DNA from: Bartonella sp. JB63
GTDB taxonomy: Bacteria > Pseudomonadota > Alphaproteobacteria > Rhizobiales > Rhizobiaceae
Assembly: GCF_002022665.1 (NCBI RefSeq)
Contig: NZ_CP019788.1
Span: forward strand, 496,001-560,000
Direction: 5' to 3'
DNA length: 64,000 bases
Shown here: piece after piece, positions 1-10,044 of the stretch
How the letters are laid out: each line of letters starts with the position of its first letter
Numbering within the stretch: position 1 is the stretch's first letter
Notes under the pieces: model-generated
The model's input: only the letters and a program-made list of their open reading frames with translations
The model's database searches: none
What the model was told of the DNA's origin: nothing
Program-made: the position numbers and the translations under genes

Positions 1-914
1 TATTCCTAATGGGAGAAGAAGTAGCCGAATATCAGGGTGCCTATAAAGTCAGTCAAGGTTTATTAGAAGAATTTGGTGCACGACGGGTTATTGATACACC
101 TATTACAGAGCACGGTTTTGCAGGGTTGGGTGTTGGTGCTGCATTTGGAGGTTTACGTCCTATTGTTGAGTTTATGACATTTAACTTTGCTATGCAGGCA
201 ATGGATCAAATTGTCAACTCAGCAGCAAAAACTCGTTATATGTCTGGTGGGCAAATGTCTACTCCCATGGTTTTTCGTGGTCCCAATGGCGCTGCTGCGC
301 GTGTTGGTGCTCAACATTCGCAGTGTTATGCTGCATGGTATAGTCATGTACCAGGCCTTAAGGTAGTTATGCCTTATAGTGCTGCAGATGCTAAAGGTTT
401 GCTTAAGGCTGCTATTCGTGATGATAATCCTGTTATTTTCTTAGAAAATGAAATTCTTTATGGTCATCAATTTGAAGTGCCAAAGATGGATGATTTTATT
501 TTACCTATTGGCAAAGCACGAATCTATAAATCTGGTAAGGATATAACAATTGTTTCTTTTGGAATTGGGATGTATTATGCGGTTCAGGCATTGCCGGAAA
601 TTGAAAAGCTTGGTATTGACGCTGAATTAATCGATTTACGTACTATTCGTCCGATGGATTTACCAGCAATTATTGCTTCGGTTAAAAATACAGGTCGTTT
701 GGTAACAATTGAAGAAGGGTATCCTCAGTCATCTGTTGGCACTGAAATAGCAACGCGTGTTATGCAACAGGCTTTTGATTATCTTGATGCACCAGTTGCT
801 ACAATTGCTGGAAAAGATGTGCCTATGCCTTATGCAGAAAACCTTGAAAAGTTGGCTTTGCCAAATATTGCTGAAATTGTCGAAGCCGTTAAGGCTGTAA
901 CTTATAAAGCATAA
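1..914 (+). CDS. pdhB: Pyruvate dehydrogenase E1 component, beta subunit (5' end outside window)
   Basis: This is the thiamine-diphosphate-binding beta subunit of E1, which with the alpha subunit decarboxylates pyruvate and passes the acetyl group to the E2 lipoyl arm. The reading frame is open from the first bases (codons for F-L precede the ATG at 9), so the gene continues off the window and the ATG at 9 is internal. Visible are the beta-subunit pyrimidine-binding core ([17 protein letters not shown]) and the C-terminal transketolase-C region ([13 protein letters not shown]). Alphaproteobacterial PdhB usually carries an N-terminal lipoyl domain, which would lie upstream. pdhC follows after 14 bp, preceded by a GAGGAG ribosome-binding site, so the two are co-transcribed. 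Confidence 0.95.
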   Translation, partial: FLMGEEVAEYQGAYKVSQGLLEEFGARRVIDTPITEHGFAGLGVGAAFGGLRPIVEFMTFNFAMQAMDQIVNSAAKTRYMSGGQMSTPMVFRGPNGAAARVGAQHSQCYAAWYSHVPGLKVVMPYSAADAKGLLKAAIRDDNPVIFLENEILYGHQFEVPKMDDFILPIGKARIYKSGKDITIVSFGIGMYYAVQALPEIEKLGIDAELIDLRTIRPMDLPAIIASVKNTGRLVTIEEGYPQSSVGTEIATRVMQQAFDYLDAPVATIAGKDVPMPYAENLEKLALPNIAEIVEAVKAVTYKA

Positions 915-928
915 TTGAGGAGAATACT

Positions 929-2251
929 ATGCCTATTAAGATTACGATGCCTGCACTTTCTCCTACAATGAAAGAGGGAAATTTATCAAAATGGAATATC
1001 AAAGAAGGTGATAAGGTTACATGTGGTGATATTATTGCTGAAATTGAGACAGATAAAGCAACAATGGAAGTAGAAGCTATTGATGAAGGGACGGTTGCTA
1101 AAATTGTTGTACCTGCTGGAATGCAGGGAGTTAAAGTCAATAGTCTGATTGTCGTCTTAGCAGAAGAAGGTGAGGATCTATCTGAAGCTGTAAAGGTTGC
1201 AGAAGAAACTTCTTCTGTTACGATGAAAGAATCAGTCATTAAACAATCGTTGGATTCAGCGAGTATACAAGCTTCTCATTCATTAAAAAATCAGCAATTA
1301 GTACAACGAAATGCAAATAATAGACGTCTTTTTGCATCTCCTTTAGCAAGACGATTGGCAGCTCAGGCGGGGATCGATTTATCACTGATTTCAGGTACTG
1401 GTCCTCATGGGCGTGTCATTAAACGTGATGTGGAGAAAGCTCTGAATAATGGTATTGAAAGTTCTCGTTCATTACACATCGATCAGTTAATAACTTCAGG
1501 TATTTCTGATGAACATGTTTTGCAATTATTTAAAGAGAGTGAATATACATTCGCACCCCATAATAATATGCGTAAAACAATTGCTAAGCGTCTAGTTGCA
1601 GCAAAGCAGATGGTACCACATTTTTATGTAACGATAGATTGTGAATTAAATGCGTTATTGGAATTACGTACGCAACTGAACGCTGTTGTTCCAATGGTTG
1701 AAACACAAGAAGAAATGAATCCTGCTTATAAGCTATCTGTTAATGATATGATCATTAAAGCTGTAGCTCTTTCTTTAAAAGCTGTACCTGATGCTAATGT
1801 GTCATGGCTTGAAGGTGGAATGCTTTATCACAAACACTGTGATGTTGGTGTTGCTGTTTCTGTTCCAAATGGTTTAATGGTACCAATTGTTCGCTGTGCA
1901 GAAGAAAAATCTTTGTCAATCATTTCTAATGAGATGAAAGATCTTGTAACACGTGCTCGTGAACGTAAATTGAGAATGGAGGAATATCAGGGAGGGACGA
2001 CAACTGTATCCAATATGGGGATGTATGGAATAAAAAATTTTTCTGCCATTATTAATCCACCACATGCAACGATTTTTGCAATTGGTTCAGGTGAGAAGCG
2101 TGCTATTGTTAAAGATGACGCGTTAGCAATAGCAACAGTTATGTCGGTTACTCTTTCAGTTGATCATCGCGCTGTTGATGGAGCACTAGCGGCAGAAGTT
2201 GCTCAGACTTTTAAGAAGATAATTGAAAATCCCTTAACGATGTTAATTTAA
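929..2251 (+). CDS. pdhC: Dihydrolipoamide acetyltransferase, E2 of pyruvate dehydrogenase
   Basis: E2 forms the core of the pyruvate dehydrogenase complex and transfers acetyl from its swinging lipoyl arm to CoA. At 440 aa it has one N-terminal lipoyl domain (about 1-75) with the lipoylated lysine in ETDKATMEVE (K43), a flexible linker, a peripheral-subunit-binding domain around 128-165 (ASPLARRLAAQAG, GTGPHGRVIKRDV) and a C-terminal catalytic domain ending in the active-site motif DHRAVDGALAAE. The size fits a one-lipoyl alphaproteobacterial E2. It lies between pdhB and lpd. The 216-bp gap before lpd holds no recognisable gene and may contain a second promoter. Confidence 0.96.
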   Translation: MPIKITMPALSPTMKEGNLSKWNIKEGDKVTCGDIIAEIETDKATMEVEAIDEGTVAKIVVPAGMQGVKVNSLIVVLAEEGEDLSEAVKVAEETSSVTMKESVIKQSLDSASIQASHSLKNQQLVQRNANNRRLFASPLARRLAAQAGIDLSLISGTGPHGRVIKRDVEKALNNGIESSRSLHIDQLITSGISDEHVLQLFKESEYTFAPHNNMRKTIAKRLVAAKQMVPHFYVTIDCELNALLELRTQLNAVVPMVETQEEMNPAYKLSVNDMIIKAVALSLKAVPDANVSWLEGGMLYHKHCDVGVAVSVPNGLMVPIVRCAEEKSLSIISNEMKDLVTRARERKLRMEEYQGGTTTVSNMGMYGIKNFSAIINPPHATIFAIGSGEKRAIVKDDALAIATVMSVTLSVDHRAVDGALAAEVAQTFKKIIENPLTMLI

Positions 2252-2467
2252 TTATTTTTTTTAATCTTACACTTAAGAGTGTGAAAGCACGTGATGGGAA
2301 AAACGGATCTCAATAATTTAATTGATGATTTATAACTTCTTTTGATTTAATAAAGTTTTTCTATAATATTTGAAATGGTACACATGAATGAAGCTTATCT
2401 ATTAATTTTCGGTCTAAGATTTGGATAACAAATATACAGTTTTGCATATATCCATGGAGGGATTATT

Positions 2468-3928
2468 GTGGCAGGTCTTTATGATATAATTGTGATTGGT
2501 TCAGGGCCAGGTGGATATGTAACCGCGATTCGTGCGGCACAATGTGGTTTTAAGACTGCGATTGTTGAACGTGAACATTTAGGCGGAATCTGTTTAAATT
2601 GGGGATGTATCCCAACAAAAGCGCTTTTGCGTTCAGCAGAAATGAAGCATTTTGCTGAACATGCAAAGGATTATGGATTAAAGCTTAATGGTTCAATAGA
2701 AGTTAATATTAAAAATGTTGTAGCACGTTCTCGTGGAGTTTCGGCACGTTTAAATGCCGGTGTTGGTTTTTTATTGAAAAAAAACGAAATTGATATTATT
2801 TGGGGTGAAGCGAAATTAACGAGGGCAGCTCACGGTAATCAGCTTGCAGAAATTATGGTTTCTTCATCATCAAGAGAAGTTATGCAGCCACAAAATCCAG
2901 TTCCTAAAGGGGTATTAGGAGAGGGCGCTTATCAAGCAAAGCATGTGATTATTGCAACTGGTGCGCGTCCTCGTGTTCTTCCTGATATTAAACCAGACGG
3001 AAAATTCATTTGGACTTATTTTGAAGCTATGGTTCCAGTTGCTATGCCAAAGTCTCTTTTAGTGATAGGATCTGGAGCTATAGGTATTGAATTTGCTTCT
3101 TTTTATCATGATATGGGTGCTGAGGTAACAGTTGTTGAAATGATGCCTCAAATTATGCCGGTTGAAGATGTTGAAATTTCAACATTTGCTCGTAAACAGC
3201 TAGAGAAGAAGGGTATACGCATTCTTACTGAAGCAAAAGTGATAAAGGTTGAAAAAGCTGCTGATTTTGTTACAACACATATTGATATTAAGGGTAACAT
3301 AGAAACAATAATGGTTGATCGATTACTTTCAGCAGTTGGGGTTCAAGGTAATATTGAAAACCTTGGATTAGAAACATTAGGTGTCAAAACTGATCGTGGA
3401 TGTATTGTTACTGATGAATGGAGTTGGACAGGAGTTAAAGGAATTTACGCTATTGGTGATGTCGCCGGTCCTCCTATGTTAGCTCATAAGGCAGAGGAAG
3501 AAGGTGTAATATGTGTTGAACATATTGCGGGTTTGAAGAGTATTCATTCGCTTGATAAAACTAAAATTCCAGGATGCACATATTGTACGCCGCAAGTTGC
3601 TTCTGTAGGACTTTCAGAAATGGCGGCAAAAGAAGCAGGTTATGATATACATGTTGGTCGTTACTCTTTCTCAGCAAATGGTAAGGCAATTGCTTTAGGA
3701 GAAGATCAAGGATTAGTTAAAACTATTTTTGATAAAAAAACAGGACAGCTTCTTGGTGCGCATATGGTAGGGGCAGAAGTAACAGAGCTCATTCAAGGTT
3801 TTGTTATTGCTATGAATCTTGAGACAACCGAAGAAGAATTAATGCACACTGTTTTTCCACATCCAACATTGTCGGAAATGATGAAAGAGAGTGTATTGGA
3901 TGCTTATGGTCAGGTTTTAAACGCTTGA
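2468..3928 (+). CDS. lpd: Dihydrolipoamide dehydrogenase (E3)
   Basis: This FAD/NAD enzyme reoxidises the dihydrolipoyl arm of E2. The 486-aa protein starts at a GTG preceded by GGAGGG. It has the N-terminal FAD-binding GSGPGGY motif, the redox disulfide C42/C47 in GGICLNWGCIP, a central NAD-binding GSGAIGIEF motif, the second FAD motif AIGDVAG and the C-terminal catalytic His-Glu segment HPTLSE. Its place after pdhB-pdhC marks it as the PDH-linked E3 rather than the one serving 2-oxoglutarate dehydrogenase. lipA, whose product is needed to lipoylate the complex, follows after 69 bp. Confidence 0.96.
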   Translation: MAGLYDIIVIGSGPGGYVTAIRAAQCGFKTAIVEREHLGGICLNWGCIPTKALLRSAEMKHFAEHAKDYGLKLNGSIEVNIKNVVARSRGVSARLNAGVGFLLKKNEIDIIWGEAKLTRAAHGNQLAEIMVSSSSREVMQPQNPVPKGVLGEGAYQAKHVIIATGARPRVLPDIKPDGKFIWTYFEAMVPVAMPKSLLVIGSGAIGIEFASFYHDMGAEVTVVEMMPQIMPVEDVEISTFARKQLEKKGIRILTEAKVIKVEKAADFVTTHIDIKGNIETIMVDRLLSAVGVQGNIENLGLETLGVKTDRGCIVTDEWSWTGVKGIYAIGDVAGPPMLAHKAEEEGVICVEHIAGLKSIHSLDKTKIPGCTYCTPQVASVGLSEMAAKEAGYDIHVGRYSFSANGKAIALGEDQGLVKTIFDKKTGQLLGAHMVGAEVTELIQGFVIAMNLETTEEELMHTVFPHPTLSEMMKESVLDAYGQVLNA

Positions 3929-3997
3929 GATTAGGTTGTATAGAAATCTTGATGATGTTTTTATCAACATTTTCTTTCTAAAAGACAGAGGTCTTGA

Positions 3998-4951
3998 ATG
4001 GTTACGGTGCTTGATAGAGTTACGAGTAGACGTATGCGGCATCCTGAAAAGGCGCATCTTCCAGATACAAGTGTTCAGAAAAAACCGAATTGGATTCGTG
4101 TAAAAGCACCAGTGTCGCCAATATATAAGGAAACACATAATGTGGTACGTACCAATAAATTGGTTACTGTATGTGAGGAAGCAGGCTGTCCAAATATTAG
4201 CGAATGTTGGAGTAAGCGACATGCCAGCTTTATGATTTTAGGTGAAATATGTACACGGGCTTGTGCTTTTTGCAATGTTGCAACAGGTATTCCATTTTCT
4301 GTTGATGATAACGAGCCGAAACGTGTAGCAGATGCTGTTGCGCAAATGGAGTTAAAGCATGTTGTTATTACTTCTGTTGATCGTGATGACCTTTCTGATG
4401 GTGGTGCACAGCATTTTGCAAAAGTTATTTATGCTATTCGCCAGAAAGCTCCAACGACAACAATTGAAGTATTGACACCTGATTTTCGCAATAAGGATGG
4501 TGCATTGGAAATTGTTGTTGCTGCTAAGCCTGATGTTTTTAATCATAATTTGGAAACAGTGCCATCAAAGTATTTGAAGGTACGTCCAGGAGCACGCTAT
4601 TTTCATTCGATTCGGTTATTACAACGTGTTAAAGAACTTGATCCAACAATCTTTACAAAATCAGGAATTATGGTTGGTCTTGGGGAAGAGCGGAATGAAG
4701 TTCTTCAACTGATGGATGATTTGCGTTCTGCAGATGTTGATTTTATGACAATTGGACAATATTTGCAGCCTACACGAAAACATCATCCGATCATTCGTTT
4801 TGTAACGCCTGAAGAATTTGAATCTTTTGCCAAAATTGGTAAAGTAAAGGGTTTTTTACATATGGCTTCCAATCCTTTGACACGTTCATCTCATCATGCA
4901 GGAGATGATTTTGAGGCTTTGCAAAAAGCACGTGCTGAAAAATTTTCCTAA
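3998..4951 (+). CDS. lipA: Lipoyl synthase (radical SAM)
   Basis: LipA inserts two sulfurs into octanoyl groups on lipoyl domains, so its product directly activates the neighbouring E2. The 317-aa protein has both iron-sulfur signatures: the auxiliary-cluster cysteines in [12 protein letters not shown] and the radical-SAM CxxxCxxC in CTRACAFC. The C-terminal RSSxxA-type motif (RSSHHA) is also present. The length is typical. The next gene starts 11 bp downstream, so lipA and the START-domain gene are probably one transcript, continuing the pdh operon. Confidence 0.96.
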   Translation: MVTVLDRVTSRRMRHPEKAHLPDTSVQKKPNWIRVKAPVSPIYKETHNVVRTNKLVTVCEEAGCPNISECWSKRHASFMILGEICTRACAFCNVATGIPFSVDDNEPKRVADAVAQMELKHVVITSVDRDDLSDGGAQHFAKVIYAIRQKAPTTTIEVLTPDFRNKDGALEIVVAAKPDVFNHNLETVPSKYLKVRPGARYFHSIRLLQRVKELDPTIFTKSGIMVGLGEERNEVLQLMDDLRSADVDFMTIGQYLQPTRKHHPIIRFVTPEEFESFAKIGKVKGFLHMASNPLTRSSHHAGDDFEALQKARAEKFS

Positions 4952-4962
4952 TAGAGATAATT

Positions 4963-5424
4963 ATGCCGACTTTTACAATACATCGGCAAATTGCTCATAC
5001 TGCTCATGAAATGTTTGAGCTTGTTGCCGATATTGAATGTTATCCTGAATTTTTACCGATGTGTGAGGCTTTAATTATACGTTCTCGGAAAGAACGTGAA
5101 GAAAAGGCTTTGCTTCTTGCTGATATGACTGTTGGTTATAAGATGTTTCGAGAAACTTTTACAACTCAAGTATTTCTGCATCCGAAAAAAAATCTTATTG
5201 AAGTTAAATATATTGATGGTCCATTTAAATATCTTGAAAATCGTTGGGTTTTTCATGATATTAAAAATATAGATGCATGTGATATAGAATTTTTTATTGA
5301 TTATGAGTTTAAAAGCAAAATGCTTGGATTGGCTGTGGGATCAATGTTTGATATTATTTTTCATAAATTTACTGATGCTTTTGAAAAACGCGCACATGAA
5401 ATTTATGGTTTTCCAACAGTATAA
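4963..5424 (+). CDS. Coq10/RatA-like START-domain (polyketide cyclase) protein
   Basis: The 153-aa protein belongs to the Coq10/RatA branch of the START-like superfamily. The evidence is the N-terminal HTAHEMFELVADIECYPEF segment with the typical aromatic/proline turn, followed by the PFKYLENRWVF strand region and a C-terminal amphipathic helix (FDIIFHKFTDAFEKRA). Eukaryotic Coq10 binds ubiquinone and supports respiration; E. coli RatA was described as acting on ribosome subunit association. Which role applies here cannot be read from sequence. A Coq10-like gene beside lipA is common in alphaproteobacteria. It converges with cinA. Confidence 0.85.
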   Translation: MPTFTIHRQIAHTAHEMFELVADIECYPEFLPMCEALIIRSRKEREEKALLLADMTVGYKMFRETFTTQVFLHPKKNLIEVKYIDGPFKYLENRWVFHDIKNIDACDIEFFIDYEFKSKMLGLAVGSMFDIIFHKFTDAFEKRAHEIYGFPTV

Positions 5425-5446
5425 TTTTATTAGTTATGAAGGAATA

Positions 5447-5935
5447 TTATTGGAAATATGAAAGAATGAGTTTTAAAGCATTTTCAACAGCTGTATGGCG
5501 AATAAAATTGCGATCAGAATTTCCAAAATACATTTCTTGATGCGTGGTTGCGTGCTTTTTATAAGCTGCTGCACAATGGACAAGTCCCACTGGTTTATCT
5601 AAATACGCTTTTCTAGGTCCAGCTATGCCTGTTACAGCAACTGAAATTGAAGCTCGCGAGTATTTCAGTCCACCTTCAGCCATTGCAATAGCGACTTCTT
5701 TTGAGACTGATGTATATATTTTGATAAGTTCAGGACATACGCCAACGAGATTAGTTTTAGATTCATTTGAATAAACAATAAATCCACAATCGAATACATC
5801 TGATGATCCTGCAATGCTGGTAAGATTTGCAGCAATAAGTCCTCCTGTGCAAGATTCTACAGTTGTTAAGAGCAAACTTCTTTCCCGACAAACTTTAAGG
5901 ACTCTATTCGCTAGTGCTTCACAAAAGTGTGTCAT
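5447..5935 (-). CDS. CinA C-terminal-domain protein (NMN amidohydrolase family, PncC-like)
   Basis: The 162-aa protein corresponds only to the C-terminal domain of CinA. The diagnostic TVESCTGGLIAANLTSIAGSS segment is at the N terminus and the VAVTGIAGP motif is central. Stand-alone proteins of this type (PncC) deamidate nicotinamide mononucleotide to nicotinic acid mononucleotide for NAD recycling; here that is inferred from family. The start codon overlaps the ispDF stop by one base (TAATG), indicating translational coupling. No N-terminal molybdopterin-like CinA domain is present, which is usual for alphaproteobacteria. Confidence 0.88.
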   Translation of the reverse strand: MTHFCEALANRVLKVCRERSLLLTTVESCTGGLIAANLTSIAGSSDVFDCGFIVYSNESKTNLVGVCPELIKIYTSVSKEVAIAMAEGGLKYSRASISVAVTGIAGPRKAYLDKPVGLVHCAAAYKKHATTHQEMYFGNSDRNFIRHTAVENALKLILSYFQ

Positions 5936-7125
5936 TATGGAATTTCTCCTGGATAAATAACTGTGGCAACTGCAAAGGCTGCAATGCCTTCTTCACGACC
6001 AATGAAACCAAGCTTTTCACTGGTTGTTGCTTTAATAGAGATGCGATTGGTTGAGAGTGTGAGTATATTCATTAGATTTTCTATCATTATATGACGATAG
6101 GGACTAATTTTAGGTTCTTCAGCAATCAAGGTAATATCCACATTAGTAATACGACCACCTGCTTGTTTAATTATATCAACGGCATGACGAAGAAAAATCT
6201 CTGATGATACATCTTTCCATTGAGGATCAGAAGGGGGAAAATGGGTGCCGATATCTCCTGCTCCTTGAGTTGCTAAAAGGGCATCTGTTAAAGCATGAAG
6301 AGCAACATCAGCATCAGAATGTCCACTTAATTTCTTTTTAAAAGGGATTTTTATACCACATAGAGTAAGATAATTACCTTTTTCGAAAGCATGGACATCA
6401 TAACCATTTCCAGTACGGATATCAGGGAAAATTTGCGTCCTCTTTTGTAAATATGAATAGGCAGTTTCAAAATCTTCTGGCCATGTAATTTTTATGTTAT
6501 TAGGATTTCCAGGAATTGTTCGCATAGGGATTCCAAACCATTCAGCAATCGCTGAATCATCAGTAAAATTTTGTTGACAAGATTGTCTTGCTTTTTCATG
6601 AGCAGCTAAAATGAGTTCAAATGGAAAACACTGTGGAGTTTGTGCACTATAAATATTCGTCCGTGGGATTGTATTTAAAACATAGTGTGTATTGCTTACA
6701 AGTTTAAGAGTATCGGAGACAGCAATGACGGGGAGAACACCTTCTCGATGATTAACAATAGTGTGTATTTGTTCAAGAAGCTTCTTTTCTACAAAAGGAC
6801 GTGCACCATCATGAATATGAATATATTTTGGTTTGATATTTTTAAGTGCATTTAACCCATTTAAAGTAGACATTTGACGTGTATCACTTCCTTCAACAAT
6901 GATGAGGTATTCTTTCAAATCAGCGATAGCATTTTCACATATTTGACGGTCATCTGGATGAATAACCAAAACGATGGTTGTAATGGAGGGATGTTTCAAA
7001 AAACAACGTATAGTATGATGAATAACCGGCTTTTGTCCTAAAAGCCGGTATTGTTTAGGACAATTTTGTGGAGATCCTATTCTTTTGCTGCGTCCGGCAG
7101 CTAATATTACGGCTGCAATAGAAAT
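5935..7125 (-). CDS. ispDF: Bifunctional IspD/IspF enzyme of the MEP isoprenoid pathway, probable AUU start
   Basis: This is a fusion of 4-diphosphocytidyl-methylerythritol synthase (IspD, N-terminal) and 2-C-methylerythritol 2,4-cyclodiphosphate synthase (IspF, C-terminal), the usual alphaproteobacterial arrangement. The IspF part shows the metal-binding DVHAF and SGHSDADVALHA motifs. The first ATG/GTG/TTG-type start is a TTG at 6999, but the essential CTP-binding stretch (AAVILAAGRSKR, then PKQY) is encoded in frame upstream of it, between 7125 and 7000, with no stop. The frame opens only after a TAA at 7140-7138 and has no ATG, GTG or TTG before the motif. An ATT at 7125 lies 6 bp after AGGGAG and would give 396 aa, normal for IspDF; a second ATT is at 7119. 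Confidence 0.87.
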   Translation of the reverse strand: MSIAAVILAAGRSKRIGSPQNCPKQYRLLGQKPVIHHTIRCFLKHPSITTIVLVIHPDDRQICENAIADLKEYLIIVEGSDTRQMSTLNGLNALKNIKPKYIHIHDGARPFVEKKLLEQIHTIVNHREGVLPVIAVSDTLKLVSNTHYVLNTIPRTNIYSAQTPQCFPFELILAAHEKARQSCQQNFTDDSAIAEWFGIPMRTIPGNPNNIKITWPEDFETAYSYLQKRTQIFPDIRTGNGYDVHAFEKGNYLTLCGIKIPFKKKLSGHSDADVALHALTDALLATQGAGDIGTHFPPSDPQWKDVSSEIFLRHAVDIIKQAGGRITNVDITLIAEEPKISPYRHIMIENLMNILTLSTNRISIKATTSEKLGFIGREEGIAAFAVATVIYPGEIP

Positions 7126-7150
7126 ATCGAGCTCCCTTTAAAATTTCATC

Positions 7151-7606
7151 TTAGTTGGTTATTTTGCTGCTTTTTACTCCATCAATTTTAAATTGATGTT
7201 GAGAGGATGATAATTGCAGATCAGCAATAGATGTCATTGATAATACATCAAAAAAAGAGTCTAAAGCTTTTTTCAATACAGTATTTAAACCACAGAAATT
7301 TATTAGTGGACAATCACTTAATTTATTATGGAAGCATTCTGCCATGGAAAAGTTATCTTCTGTTATTTTAATAACATCAGCTACTGAAATTTCTTTTGCA
7401 GGTTTAGCTAGTTTAACACCCCCCTTACGTCCTCGTACTGTTTGCATAAAACCTGCTTCGACTAGTAGTTGAAGGATTTTGAACAAAAAAAGTTCAGATA
7501 CAGCATATGCTTTGGCAATTTCAGGAACACGACTTAATGCTCCCTGATTAGAAGCACAATACATGAGCATCCGAAGAGCATAATTTGTTTGTTTGGTTAA
7601 TCGCAT
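7151..7606 (-). CDS. rirA: Iron-responsive Rrf2-family regulator RirA
   Basis: RirA is the iron-sulfur-cluster repressor that controls iron-uptake genes in Rhizobiales. The 151-aa protein has an N-terminal winged helix (MRLTKQTNYALRMLMYCA; TVRGRKGGVKLAKP wing) and the three cluster-binding cysteines C91, C99 and C105 with RirA-type spacing. It is divergent from ntrY, sharing a 167-bp upstream region, and is followed by ispDF. The short gap to ispDF (25 bp) suggests co-transcription. Confidence 0.92.
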   Translation of the reverse strand: MRLTKQTNYALRMLMYCASNQGALSRVPEIAKAYAVSELFLFKILQLLVEAGFMQTVRGRKGGVKLAKPAKEISVADVIKITEDNFSMAECFHNKLSDCPLINFCGLNTVLKKALDSFFDVLSMTSIADLQLSSSQHQFKIDGVKSSKITN

Positions 7607-7773
7607 TGGAAATCCTATGAAATATCACTGAATATACGCTCTATTTTAGAGCTATTATGAAAAATGTGGAAGCTCTTTCTTAATTTTAGATTAATATATT
7701 TTAAACCATAGTATTGTCAATTTTTGACATAAGGACTTATATGAGAGCAATGAAGTAAGTAATGTAAGGTATT

Positions 7774-10044
7774 ATGAATATTACATCCATAACGAATCTC
7801 CAAGACGTAGATCAAAATATTTATAAAGATGAGTCACAACGTTTGAATAGTGTGTATACGTTTTTGGGTATCACAATTATTGTATTAGCTTTACTGACTG
7901 CCTCTATCTCATTTATTATTCTTATTGGATTAACGCCTATTGTTCCCAATAGGGCTGTAACATTATTTTTTATAGCTATTAATAGTGTTTGGGTTCTAGG
8001 GCTTGTGGTTATTGTTTTATATGAGGTAATTCCCATTATTTATGCATGGCGATCAAGGCGTGCTGGTTCACGTCTTCATGTACGACTTATTTCTTTGTTT
8101 GCACTTGTTGCAACATTGCCAGCTGTTGCTGTAGCGCTTGTATCGGGGCCTGCTCTTCATTTAGGTCTTGATCGATGGTTTGACACGACGACTCGACAAA
8201 TTGTAGGTTCTTCTATTGATTTGGCGAATGCTTACGCAGATGAAATGCTTCAAAATTTGAAGAATTTGTCTTATACTATGGCATTAGCACTAGATGATAA
8301 AAAACTTCTGGCACGTAATCCTGCTGAATATCGAATGCAATTAACACGCCACGCTGTTGGACGTAATCTTCGAGGTGTTTTTTTATTAAGCTCAGAGGGA
8401 AATGTTTTTGCATCAAGTGATCTTGGCGATGAAGACCAACTTCCTATTCCTCCATCCTATTTGATTAGTCAAGCAACTAGTGCGAGACCTTTCTCTTTTC
8501 AGCCAGGAGTCCATGATTACTTCGGTATTATTTTGAAATTTAACAATATTTCAAACACATTTTTATATTTGGTGCGTGATGTTGATCAAGGTGTTTTATC
8601 TGCTTTGCGTTTGACGGAAGTTAATACAGAGCGTTATCGTGATTTGAATGAAAATCGCCTACCAACACAAATTGCATTTGGTATGCTTTATTTATGCCTT
8701 TTTTTAAGTTTATTTCTATCAGCTATTTGGACTGGTATTGCTGTTGCTGATCGTTTGGTATGCCCTATCCGACTTCTTATTAGCGCAGCTGATGATGTTG
8801 CTTCTGGAAATATGGAAGTTTTTGTACCAGTACGTGCGAGAGATGGGGATATTGGACAGCTGTCAAAAACTTTTAATTATATGGTCAGTGAACTTAAGAG
8901 CCGGCGTAACGAGCTAATTGCAGTTCGTGATCAAATTGATGAGAGACGACGGTTTTCTGAAGCTGTTTTATCTGGTGTAACAGCAGGAGTAGCTGGAATC
9001 GACGTTAATGGTAACATTACAATTATTAATCGGTCTATTGAAACGATGTTTGGTATTCGTTCTGAGCAAGTTATTGGGCATAACCTTGTAGTGTTAAGTT
9101 CTGAAATTGGACAGGTTTTTAAGCTTGCTTGTTCATTGGGACGTAAGAATTATCGCGAGCAAGTAACCTTAAAGGTTGCGGGACAAGAGCGCGTTTGTAA
9201 TGTACAAATGACAATGGAAGAGAATGATGGGCAGGGACAATCGTGGGTGTTAACAATTGATGATATCACAGATCTTGTAGAAGCTCAGCGTTCATCAGCA
9301 TGGGCTGATATTGCACGCCGTATTGCACATGAGATTAAAAATCCTCTTACACCCATTCAGTTATCAGCTGAACGTATTCGTAGACGTTATAACAAAATTA
9401 TTACACAGGATCGAGAAGTCTTCGATCAGTGTATTGATACGATTGTTCGACAAGTTGGAGATATTGGGTGTATGGTTGATGAATTTTCTTCTTTTGCACG
9501 TATGCCCAAACCGCAAATGCGTGTTTTAGATGTACGCGAATTATTGCATGAAGCATGTTTCTTGATAGAAGTTACTCGTCATGATATTCATTTTGAAAAA
9601 AATTTGGGAAATATACCATTGATAAGTGCATTTGATAATCGTCTTATTGTTCAGGCTTTTGGCAATGTTATCAAAAATGCGAGTGAAGCAATTGATGCAG
9701 TGGCCCGGGAAACAAGTGTTCGCGGTCATATTCTGATACGTTCTTATCGTCAAGAAGAATGTCTAGTAGTTGAGATTATTGATAACGGTAAAGGATTTCC
9801 TAAAAAGCAGAGGCATAAATTATTAGAACCCTATATAACAACGCGGGAAAAAGGTACAGGTCTTGGGTTGGCCATTGTACGTAAAGTTATTGAAGATCAT
9901 GGTGGTTATATGGAATTGCATGATGCGCCAGAAAATTTTTATGAGGGTCGTGGTGCGATGATTCGCATGGTGTTTCCAGTAAATAAAGATAAAGAAGAGC
10001 AGAAAAGCGTTATACAGATCACAAATCATGAGATAGGTGAATAA
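7774..10044 (+). CDS. ntrY: Nitrogen-regulation sensor histidine kinase NtrY
   Basis: This is the membrane sensor kinase of the NtrY/NtrX system; in the related Brucella it responds to redox/oxygen status. The 756-aa protein has several N-terminal transmembrane helices (within residues 30-120), an extracytoplasmic loop, a further helix near 300, a HAMP linker, a PAS domain (about 400-480), a HisKA domain with the phospho-accepting H519 in HEIKNPLTP, and an ATPase domain with DNGKGFP and GTGLGLAIV. Its stop is immediately followed by the ntrX start, so the kinase and regulator are translated together. No ntrB/ntrC pair is beside it. Confidence 0.95.
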   Translation: MNITSITNLQDVDQNIYKDESQRLNSVYTFLGITIIVLALLTASISFIILIGLTPIVPNRAVTLFFIAINSVWVLGLVVIVLYEVIPIIYAWRSRRAGSRLHVRLISLFALVATLPAVAVALVSGPALHLGLDRWFDTTTRQIVGSSIDLANAYADEMLQNLKNLSYTMALALDDKKLLARNPAEYRMQLTRHAVGRNLRGVFLLSSEGNVFASSDLGDEDQLPIPPSYLISQATSARPFSFQPGVHDYFGIILKFNNISNTFLYLVRDVDQGVLSALRLTEVNTERYRDLNENRLPTQIAFGMLYLCLFLSLFLSAIWTGIAVADRLVCPIRLLISAADDVASGNMEVFVPVRARDGDIGQLSKTFNYMVSELKSRRNELIAVRDQIDERRRFSEAVLSGVTAGVAGIDVNGNITIINRSIETMFGIRSEQVIGHNLVVLSSEIGQVFKLACSLGRKNYREQVTLKVAGQERVCNVQMTMEENDGQGQSWVLTIDDITDLVEAQRSSAWADIARRIAHEIKNPLTPIQLSAERIRRRYNKIITQDREVFDQCIDTIVRQVGDIGCMVDEFSSFARMPKPQMRVLDVRELLHEACFLIEVTRHDIHFEKNLGNIPLISAFDNRLIVQAFGNVIKNASEAIDAVARETSVRGHILIRSYRQEECLVVEIIDNGKGFPKKQRHKLLEPYITTREKGTGLGLAIVRKVIEDHGGYMELHDAPENFYEGRGAMIRMVFPVNKDKEEQKSVIQITNHEIGE

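Noticed and set aside
889..1239. 116-codon minus-strand frame over pdhC
   Set aside because: Ser/Thr/Ile-rich shadow of the lipoyl-domain coding sequence.
5935..6999. ispDF starting at TTG 6999
   Set aside because: It would delete the CTP-binding N terminus, which is encoded intact and in frame upstream.
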